Shown piece after piece: positions 57,517 to 64,000 of a stretch of 64,000 bases of DNA; the stretch's first letter is position 1, and each line of letters starts with the position of its first letter. The notes beneath the pieces were generated by a model. The model had not been told where the DNA came from. It did no database searches and was given only the letters and a program-made list of their open reading frames with translations. A program made the translations under genes and the position numbers. Location: the NCBI RefSeq assembly GCF_007197555.1, contig NZ_CP041614.1, positions 434,001 through 498,000 on the forward strand. Direction: 5' to 3'. This stretch comes from Shewanella psychropiezotolerans. Its GTDB lineage: Bacteria > Pseudomonadota > Gammaproteobacteria > Enterobacterales > Shewanellaceae.

Positions 57517-57800
57517 GTTTTTTAGCATTGGAGATTAAGCAACGCTGTGGCCTGCCAGATGTTAAACCATTGCTGTTTGTCTAACTTTATCCGGTTCGAT
57601 GCCAGGGCTGCTTCAATTCTTCGGCTTTATTCTACTAGATTACTATTTATTGATTTAGATTCAAAAAAGCTTAAATAAGCTTCACTAATCTGACTTAGGC
57701 TATTTAGCCCATGTCATATATCGCCTATATTCTTGGCTGTCATCCTACACATATTTACTCAACTAAAATAAATTCATCTCTTAAGAAGAGGAGCAAAATA
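57517..57800. other. fhs upstream region
   Basis: 284 bp with no convincing gene; an in-frame extension of fhs to 57711 is rejected. AGAGGAGC lies just before the fhs ATG. No known riboswitch motif recognised. Confidence 0.5.
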
Positions 57801-59513
57801 ATGCTGTCAGATATAGAGATTTCTCGTCAATCAAAGCTTAGTCCTATCAAGCATATCGCTAATAAGTTAGGCATCGAACCTAGTGAACTATCGTTATTTG
57901 GCGATACTAAGGCAAAGATCAGTTTATCTATATTAAATCGACTGCAAGGAAATCAGGAGGGGAAGTTGGTGATTGTCACGGCCGTGACTCCGACGCCGTT
58001 CGGTGAAGGTAAGACTGTCACGACTATTGGCCTGACCCAAGGATTAAATGCCATAGGTAAGCGTGCTACCGCTTGTATTCGTCAGCCTAGCATGGGGCCC
58101 GTATTTGGTACAAAAGGGGGAGCGGCTGGTGGCGGATATGCCCAAGTTGTGCCGATGGAGGAGCTTAACTTGCACCTCACCGGCGACATTCATGCAGTCA
58201 GCAGTGCACATAATTTAGCGGCCGCGGCTATCGATGCTCGCCTGTTTCATGAATCAAGATTATCTCGAGAGGAGTATGTTGCGCAGTCTGGAATTGAGCC
58301 TCTCAATATCGATCCTAAGCAGATCCTATGGCGCAGGGTTGTGGATCATAATGAGCGCAGTCTGAGAAATATCAGCGTGGGAATAGGGGAGAATAACGGG
58401 CCCGTACATGATTCTGGCTTCGATATCACGGCGGCATCCGAGCTGATGGCTATACTCGCCTTGAGTCGGGATCTGAAGGATATGCGCCGGCGTATCGGTC
58501 GCCTGATACTGGCATTGGATACTCAAGGAAATCCTATTACGGCAGAAGATGTGGGCGTTGCTGGCGCTATGACAGTCATCATGCGCGATGCCATCGAGCC
58601 GACCCTGATGCAGACGTTAACCGGAGACCCATGTCTCATCCACGCCGGCCCCTTTGCTAATATTGCACACGGCAACTCATCGATTATCGCCGATAGAATC
58701 GCACTAAAACTGTCGGATTTCGTGGTCACGGAAGCTGGTTTTGGCTCAGATATGGGCTTCGAGAAATTCTGCAATATCAAGGTCAGAGAATCTGGCAGAG
58801 AGCCCGATGCGGCTGTTGTTGTGGTAACCCTAAAAGCACTCAAGGCCAATTCTGGGCTCGAGTCTCGACACGATATTAATCTGCCGGACATGGAAAGGCT
58901 GATGGCTGGTTTCGCTAACCTCAAGTGGCACATAGACAATGTGGGTCAATACGGCGTTCCCGTCGTGGTGGCGATTAATCGCTTCCCAACGGATATCGAC
59001 ACCGAAATTAAATGGCTTAAATCGGCTGTGGCTGAGACATCCGCCTTTGGCTGTGAAGTCAGCGATGCCTTCGGTGAGGGGGCTAGCGGCGCTGAAGTAC
59101 TGGCAAGAGCCGTGGTGAGTGCCACGCAGCAAACATCTGATTTTAGATTTCTCTACCCGTTAGATATCAGTATGGAAGCAAAGCTAATGACGATTGCCGA
59201 AGCTGGCTATGGGGCGAAAGGGGTCACATTAACCCATGAAGCAAAACAGCAGCTCAATCAGATAAAAATCATGGGGTTAGAAGGCTTAGGGATTTGTGTG
59301 GCAAAAACTCCTCTGTCTATCTGTCATGACCCTAAGGTGAAAGGGATCCCTGCAGACTTCGAATTACCAATAATCCAATTTAAGATCAACGCCGGAGCGG
59401 GTTTTATTACGGCACTGGTCGGCAAGGTGATGACTATGCCAGGTTTAGGCGTGAGGCCAGGGTATCTGAATATCGATATTAATGAGCAAGATGAGATAGT
59501 AGGATTGGCTTAA
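57801..59513 (+). CDS. fhs: formate-tetrahydrofolate ligase
   Basis: The 570-residue protein has the P-loop [13 protein letters not shown] (about 63-75), the THF-site region ([49 protein letters not shown]) and the C-terminal [19 protein letters not shown]. It makes 10-formyl-THF from formate, THF and ATP. The start at 57801 has a strong ribosome-binding site and gives the normal length. Single gene, convergent with the MscS gene. Confidence 0.97.
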   Translation: MLSDIEISRQSKLSPIKHIANKLGIEPSELSLFGDTKAKISLSILNRLQGNQEGKLVIVTAVTPTPFGEGKTVTTIGLTQGLNAIGKRATACIRQPSMGPVFGTKGGAAGGGYAQVVPMEELNLHLTGDIHAVSSAHNLAAAAIDARLFHESRLSREEYVAQSGIEPLNIDPKQILWRRVVDHNERSLRNISVGIGENNGPVHDSGFDITAASELMAILALSRDLKDMRRRIGRLILALDTQGNPITAEDVGVAGAMTVIMRDAIEPTLMQTLTGDPCLIHAGPFANIAHGNSSIIADRIALKLSDFVVTEAGFGSDMGFEKFCNIKVRESGREPDAAVVVVTLKALKANSGLESRHDINLPDMERLMAGFANLKWHIDNVGQYGVPVVVAINRFPTDIDTEIKWLKSAVAETSAFGCEVSDAFGEGASGAEVLARAVVSATQQTSDFRFLYPLDISMEAKLMTIAEAGYGAKGVTLTHEAKQQLNQIKIMGLEGLGICVAKTPLSICHDPKVKGIPADFELPIIQFKINAGAGFITALVGKVMTMPGLGVRPGYLNIDINEQDEIVGLA

Positions 59514-59522
59514 TATAATACT

Positions 59523-59565
59523 GAACAAGAAGCTCCTAGGATCTAGAGCCTAGAGCTTCTTGTTC
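59523..59565. repeat. CTAG-rich hairpin between fhs and the MscS gene
   Basis: GAACAAGAAGCTC (59523-59535) pairs perfectly with GAGCTTCTTGTTC (59553-59565); the 17-nt loop contains CTAGG, TCTAG and CCTAG. The genes converge here, so it likely ends both transcripts. It shares the CTAG core with the other elements but the outer arms are different. Confidence 0.85.
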
Positions 59566-59597
59566 GGTGGTGCTGTACCAACCGGTATTAGCGCTTG

Positions 59598-61202
59598 TTA
59601 GCTCTGATAAACATGTACATCGCGTTGTGGGAACGGAATGCTGATGTTCTCTCTGTCGAAGCGCATCTTCACTTCACGGGTGATGTCCCAGTAAACATCC
59701 CAGTAATCTTCAGGTTTCGCCCAAGGGCGTACGATAAAGTCTACCGAAGACTCACCCAAGGTATGCAACTTGACCATAGGCTCTGGATTCTTAAGTACTT
59801 TAGGATGTGATGCGACGATATCCATCAGCACACGTTCTGCTTTTTCAATATCATCACCGTAGCCGATGCCGAAAGTCATATCGACACGTCTCTGATGCTC
59901 AACTGTGATGTTATTGATGGTATCACCCCAGATCTTGTTATTCGGGATGATGAGTCTCTGGTTATCTAAGGTCTTAATGGTGGTCGACACCAGACTCATG
60001 TGACTCACCTTACCGGTCACGCCAGCCGCATTGATGAGGTCGCCGACGTCATAGGGACGGTAGACCAATATCATCATGCCGGAAGCAAAATTAGACAAGG
60101 TGTCTTGCAGGGCAAAACCAATAATGACACCGGCAACACCGAAGCCTGCTAATAAGGGGCCTAGTTCGAAACCGAGTTGAGATAGCGCGATCAGCACACC
60201 GATAGTGAATACCGCTTTACCCGACAAAGAGGTGAAAAACTCTTGCAGCAGCTTGCTGAACTTAAGTTTGGAGTTACCCACCGCTTTCCTGACCAGCTTC
60301 TCCACGCCTTTGCCGACTAAGCTGGCAATCATTAAGATTAGCAGGAAGATAGATACCTTGAAAACCACACTAGGGCCATTATCTATGGCCTGATTTTTGG
60401 CCGTTGTTAGCCATTGCTCGGCTAGGCTGCTGGCAACGTCTAGGTTGAGTACATCCTGAGTGATGTCGCCAGATGTACTGAACAGGGTCTGTTTTAACTC
60501 AGATGTGTCCTGGCCTAAATTATCCAGCAGTTGAATTACGACCGCTAAACTGGAACTGCTATGGGACAGTCTCTCATTAAGCCGAGTGATCTGAGTCGTT
60601 TGATCGCTCGAGACATCTTTACCCGCCAGGCTGGCATCATCCACCGCCGCTTTCAATCTGTCTTGAGTGAAATGCACCAGACTGTCTAAGTTATCGGCTC
60701 GCTCAATCAGGCTAGATGTGAATTGTTGTTTTACATCACCGGTATCGATAGACAGCTGCTCTGCCCAGCTTAAAGTATCAGATTTGGCTTGTAGTATCTC
60801 ATCACGATCTAACTCTCTATTGGTTAGTTGCATCATGATATCGGCGTCATTGTCTCTACCCAACATTAACTTCAGAGCGCCAATGCTTCCTCGGTAATAA
60901 ACATCGACATCCTCAATAAACTTGAGATGATCTTTAACATAGGGAGTGAGCAGCTCGGTGTTCAAGGGAGCCACATTCATTAACTCTTCGAGTCTTTGAT
61001 GTAATTGAGCCGATTTTTGCTTGATACGGTATTCGGTGAATTGAGATAACTCGCCTTTGTCCTTTCGCAACTGGGTGACATCGCGATGGATTGATTGCTG
61101 CAAAGAGGTGAGTTCGTAAGTTATATCAGCCTCTTCGGCGCGTACTTGAGTCCCGATAAGCGTCATGAGAGTGAGCATGATCAGGGTGAATGTGCGATAC
61201 AT
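59598..61202 (-). CDS. MscS-family mechanosensitive channel
   Basis: The 534-residue protein has a signal peptide (MLTLMTLIGTQVRAEE), a long helical periplasmic region (about 25-255), three membrane segments (about 270-380) and the MscS pore helix and beta domain GVAGVIIGFALQDTLSNFASG, then VYRPYDVGDLINAAGVTGKV. It is larger than E. coli MscS (286 aa) and resembles the mid-sized YbdG/YnaI or YjeP-type group with a periplasmic extension. It probably relieves turgor under hypo-osmotic shock. Confidence 0.9.
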   Translation of the reverse strand: MYRTFTLIMLTLMTLIGTQVRAEEADITYELTSLQQSIHRDVTQLRKDKGELSQFTEYRIKQKSAQLHQRLEELMNVAPLNTELLTPYVKDHLKFIEDVDVYYRGSIGALKLMLGRDNDADIMMQLTNRELDRDEILQAKSDTLSWAEQLSIDTGDVKQQFTSSLIERADNLDSLVHFTQDRLKAAVDDASLAGKDVSSDQTTQITRLNERLSHSSSSLAVVIQLLDNLGQDTSELKQTLFSTSGDITQDVLNLDVASSLAEQWLTTAKNQAIDNGPSVVFKVSIFLLILMIASLVGKGVEKLVRKAVGNSKLKFSKLLQEFFTSLSGKAVFTIGVLIALSQLGFELGPLLAGFGVAGVIIGFALQDTLSNFASGMMILVYRPYDVGDLINAAGVTGKVSHMSLVSTTIKTLDNQRLIIPNNKIWGDTINNITVEHQRRVDMTFGIGYGDDIEKAERVLMDIVASHPKVLKNPEPMVKLHTLGESSVDFIVRPWAKPEDYWDVYWDITREVKMRFDRENISIPFPQRDVHVYQS

Positions 61203-61418
61203 AGTAAGGTCCTGTTACTTTTTTAGGCGCTTATAGTATTACTTTGATCGGGCCAGTGTAAATTATCATTAGCGAATTATCGTTATTCGTTAAGTCAATT
61301 AATGCTTAAGTAGTCAGAGGGAAGGGGAAATATAGAGGCTGAATAACCAGCATTTTTTTAACTCAGATTCTGTTAAACTCTTTCACCGAATTATTGTTAA
61401 ACGAAAGAGATCTAGCCT

Positions 61419-61754
61419 GTGTTATGTACTCACTGTAGTAAAACTTTTGGTGTCAATGCGGTCAAGAATCAGCGTGGTAAGGGGCTAAACGCGCAGATTC
61501 AATGTCCCCATTGTGATGCCTGGTTAGGTAAGAATCCTATTCTCACTCGTTTAAAAATCGCCGCCTTCTATTCTGGAGTCGCTGCTTTAGTCTACGGCTA
61601 TTTTGAGCCAGAGGTGCGTAACCTAACCACACCTCTGGCCATAGTGGCTGTGATTGTCTTACTTGTCAGTCATATGATGGATCACCTAAGAGTAACCCAA
61701 GCTCCTGAGGTTAAAGAGGTCGACGATAGTGAGCATAGGCAGAAGTATCGCTAA
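61419..61754 (+). CDS. zinc-ribbon membrane protein, unknown
   Basis: The 111-residue protein starts at a GTG with AAAGAGA nine bases upstream. Two Cys pairs, CTHC (3-6) and CPHC (29-32), form a zinc-ribbon-like N-terminus, followed by two membrane segments (about 48-63 and 70-87) and a charged tail. Function unknown. Confidence 0.75.
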   Translation: MLCTHCSKTFGVNAVKNQRGKGLNAQIQCPHCDAWLGKNPILTRLKIAAFYSGVAALVYGYFEPEVRNLTTPLAIVAVIVLLVSHMMDHLRVTQAPEVKEVDDSEHRQKYR

Positions 61755-61787
61755 CTTTTTATGGAATGTATTTATTGAAAGCCTAAC

Positions 61788-61913
61788 TTAATTAATAACC
61801 GTAACCTGTGCTTCCAATGCGGCATCGACATAGTAGATCCCGCCACCTATGGCGATGAAGAAAAAGGTGGTCCAAAAGATCATTTTACCGTTTTCACGTA
61901 GGAACTCTAACAT
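61788..61913 (-). CDS. 41-residue membrane microprotein
   Basis: MLEFLRENGKMIFWTTFFFI then AIGGGIYYVDAALEAQVTVIN; ATG at 61913 with GGGAGT nine bases upstream. The predicted single membrane helix is about residues 11-29. It is too short for most gene finders. The clean ribosome-binding site, good start and compact layout (27 bp after the convergent zinc-ribbon gene) support it. Confidence 0.65.
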   Translation of the reverse strand: MLEFLRENGKMIFWTTFFFIAIGGGIYYVDAALEAQVTVIN

Positions 61914-62255
61914 GGTGTTTACTCCCCTGATGGGTTTACGCTCGCTTAAATAGGATTAGTTTATTTAGCTATCTGTTGTAATTTTAGGCTTTAGAGCTTA
62001 AGTCAGTATTAATTGTGGCCCAGAATTGAGTGATGGCGATCATATTCTATTATGATATTTTTCAATTAAGATCATCAGTTATACGCACTTTCTTCGACAC
62101 TGACTCATTTCTGCTTACATTTATTTTGTGAATTTTACCTATTTTTATTAAAAGCGTAACTTGACTTAACTCTCTGTTTGCATAAAATTGTACGCGCTTT
62201 TACCTCGTCTTGATTTGAGGTAGGCTGTTAATTTGTGTCTTCAACGGTGGTATTC
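61914..62255 (+). promoter_or_regulatory. AT-rich gap with a candidate sigma-70 promoter
   Basis: TTGACT (62161-62166) and TAAAAT (62183-62188) are separated by 16 bp and point at the next gene. The rest of the gap is AT-rich with no ORF. Confidence 0.5.
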
Positions 62256-62540
62256 ATGGTCAGTAATAGTGTGAGAAGAGGAATTGCTTTATGGCTATCA
62301 GCCATATTGATCTGCCTGTCTTTTGCCGCTTCTGTCCATAGCGTTGAACATATAGATCATGGTGCTAAGGGTCACTGTACCCTCTGTTTCCATAAACATC
62401 AGCTTAATAAACTCTTACCTAGTGTTCCATTTACCCTTCCGGTTTTAGTTCAAACATTTGAACCTGTCGCCTATCGGGTATGTGAGCGCCTGGCATCACA
62501 TGTCAGCGTTTTCCGTAGCCGCGCTCCTCCTGTCGCGTAA
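62256..62540 (+). CDS. small secreted protein with CTLC motif
   Basis: The 94-residue product from the ATG at 62256 (GGTGG upstream; GTG 62235 is an alternative) has a signal-like segment (ALWLSAILICLSFAASVHS) and then HIDHGAKGHCTLCFHKHQLNK, a His/Cys cluster that could bind a metal ion. It recalls DUF2946-type proteins. It lies 250 bp upstream of a His-rich outer-membrane protein and may be part of the same metal-related unit. Confidence 0.65.
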   Translation: MVSNSVRRGIALWLSAILICLSFAASVHSVEHIDHGAKGHCTLCFHKHQLNKLLPSVPFTLPVLVQTFEPVAYRVCERLASHVSVFRSRAPPVA

Positions 62541-62789
62541 ATCAAATCAACCTCAGTTAACTAATTTCAATCGCGAGCTCAGTTTTGGGACGGGATGACT
62601 GTACTTTCTGTACTTGTCTGACACCCCATTTCTTACTAAAGCTATTGGGGCTAATAGCCCCTTGGCTTGAGCGTGCACCTGTCTAGTTAACTTCAGTAAT
62701 ACGATTTTTTTGATTTAGTCCACCTAGCACCTAATTACTTAATATTTATAAAAATGTTAGGGGACTTATGCTGTATTTTGGAGAAACAA

Positions 62790-64000
62790 ATGACCGTTTT
62801 AAATAACCGCGTATCATGCGTGGCCGCTGCATGTGCCTTTTTTACGACTTCTGCCTTCGCTGAAGATCCCACTCTGACAAACCCGGCGATCAGTGCCGTG
62901 CTCGATGGCTACTATCAAAATACCGAGCGTCCGATGGCCGAGCGCGGCGAAGGTTTCGGCTTAGGCCACACCGAGATAGCCATGAGTGCCAATATCGACG
63001 ATATGTTTTACGGTAAATTGACCGCCGTAATTGAGATGCACGATGGTGAAACTGAGCTGGGTCTGGAAGAAGCCTTCATTCAAACCTTAGCCATGCCATG
63101 GGGATTTTCGATTCGTGCGGGCCGCTTCTTGTCGGATGTGGGTTACTTGAACAATCAACATGTTCATACCGACGCCTTTTCGGACCGTCCTGCCGCATAT
63201 CGTGCCTTCCTCGGCAGCCATTATTTCGATGATGGTGTGCGCGTAAACTATGTGGCACCAACGGATCTTTACTGGACCATGGGTTTGGAAGGTTTTAAGG
63301 GTGACAGCATGCGCGCCGCTGGTGGTGAACATGATGAACATGAAGGTCATAGCGACCATGCCGAGCGTGAGTACAAAAATATCGGTGTCTACACCGCCTA
63401 TACCAAGATCGGTGGCGATATCGGTAATGGTTCATGGCAGGCCGGTCTAAGTTACATGCGTAACGAGAATGGCCGCATGGTCGAAGGTGAGCACGAAGAC
63501 CATGCCGCATTGGCAGCTGGACATGAAGGCCACGACCACAGTCACAGCGCCACCTTTACCGGTGAGAATACCTATATTGCCGATTTCGTCTATAAGTGGG
63601 CTCCGAACGGCAACTATAAATATCAACACCTCACAGTCAGCGGTGAATACTTCAGGGTGACAGACTTTGCTCCCCTCGAAGATGGTCACGATCATGACCA
63701 TGATCATGATTCGGCTGATAGTGTCGATGATATGCAAGGATGGTATCTGAGTAGTGTGTATCAGTTTAGTCCAAACTGGTCCGCCGGTGTGCGTTATGGT
63801 GAGACCGATGTTCAGGAGCTTCATGGGGACCATTTCGATGCCCAGAAGTTAAAGGAAACTGAGGTCAGTCTGGCTTGGCATCACAGCCATTTCTCTACGG
63901 TTCGTCTGCAGTACACCAATCAGAAAGGAACCAATTACTTCGGTATCGAAGACGATAACGTTCTAACTCTTCAATATGTTATGACTCTGGGGGCTCACGG
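62790..64000 (+). CDS. histidine-rich outer-membrane beta-barrel protein (3' end outside window)
   Basis: The open frame from ATG 62790 (GGAG seven bases upstream) runs to the window edge, at least 403 residues. It has a signal peptide (cleavage after SAFA). The body looks like an outer-membrane barrel (ISAVLDGYYQ, LGLEEAFIQTLAMPWGFSIRAGRFL, WSAGVRYGETD). Three His-rich inserts in loops (HDEHEGHSDH, HEDHAALAAGHEGHDHSHS, HDHDHDHD) suggest zinc, copper or nickel binding. The family resembles zinc-regulated TonB-independent porins; that is inference. The C-terminus is missing. Confidence 0.8.
   Translation, partial: MTVLNNRVSCVAAACAFFTTSAFAEDPTLTNPAISAVLDGYYQNTERPMAERGEGFGLGHTEIAMSANIDDMFYGKLTAVIEMHDGETELGLEEAFIQTLAMPWGFSIRAGRFLSDVGYLNNQHVHTDAFSDRPAAYRAFLGSHYFDDGVRVNYVAPTDLYWTMGLEGFKGDSMRAAGGEHDEHEGHSDHAEREYKNIGVYTAYTKIGGDIGNGSWQAGLSYMRNENGRMVEGEHEDHAALAAGHEGHDHSHSATFTGENTYIADFVYKWAPNGNYKYQHLTVSGEYFRVTDFAPLEDGHDHDHDHDSADSVDDMQGWYLSSVYQFSPNWSAGVRYGETDVQELHGDHFDAQKLKETEVSLAWHHSHFSTVRLQYTNQKGTNYFGIEDDNVLTLQYVMTLGAH

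Noticed and set aside
63087..63833. Minus-strand ORFs rich in His, Arg and Met at the right edge
   Set aside because: They are reverse shadows of the histidine-rich outer-membrane gene, whose CAT/CAC/GAC-rich codons generate such artefacts.

Overview
The window is a Gammaproteobacterial chromosome segment, almost certainly from a marine Shewanella. It holds the MSHA pilus operon running straight into mreBCD-maf-rng-yhdP-nit-tldD, the TorF-family porin, the ArsJ-type ars operon, and many short Shewanella-type hypothetical genes. I see no rRNA, tRNA, CRISPR array, prophage or intact insertion sequence. The organism is inferred from gene content and order; I ran no search.

Layout. 1-12 kb: the distal half of the MSHA type IV pilus operon (3' tip of mshE, then mshG, F, B, three tandem mshA copies, C, D, O, P, Q). 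12-23.5 kb: cell-shape genes mreB, C, D, then maf, RNase G, the giant AsmA-like yhdP, a nitrilase-family amidase and tldD. 23.5-28.6 kb: a TolC / HlyD / two ABC-2 permease export cassette without its own ATPase. 28.8-33.5 kb: an Ig-like-repeat lipoprotein, darP (yjgA) and pmbA. 33.8-37.7 kb: arsR-acr3-GAPDH-arsJ, a complete arsenate/arsenite efflux operon. 38-42.4 kb: xapA with a divergent LysR gene, then an unusual VOC / glycine-betaine-type binding protein / RidA-like cluster. 42.4-47.6 kb: a decayed MreB-like relic, an alanine symporter and an ABC exporter (permease, ATPase, HlyD lipoprotein). 47.7-64 kb: dispersed single genes, including a TorF-family porin, HU, a double-receiver protein, several small secreted proteins, TraB/GumN, CheD, a MaoC-fold protein, Fhs, an MscS channel and, at the right edge, a histidine-rich outer-membrane protein that runs off the window.

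Three things stand out. First, at three gene boundaries (5' side of mshG, 3' end of mshG, 3' end of the second exporter permease) the end of the gene is repeated in tandem in the adjacent non-coding DNA as progressively decayed copies ('gene-end echoes'). Second, three genes (third mshA, mreB, the ABC ATPase) are each broken by what looks like one missing base, two of them in G/C homopolymers; because mreB is normally essential, under-called homopolymers in the assembly must be excluded before any biological reading. Third, CTAG-rich inverted repeats recur in intergenic DNA at 15.4, 33.5, 35.3, 36.4 and 59.5 kb, including inside the ars operon.
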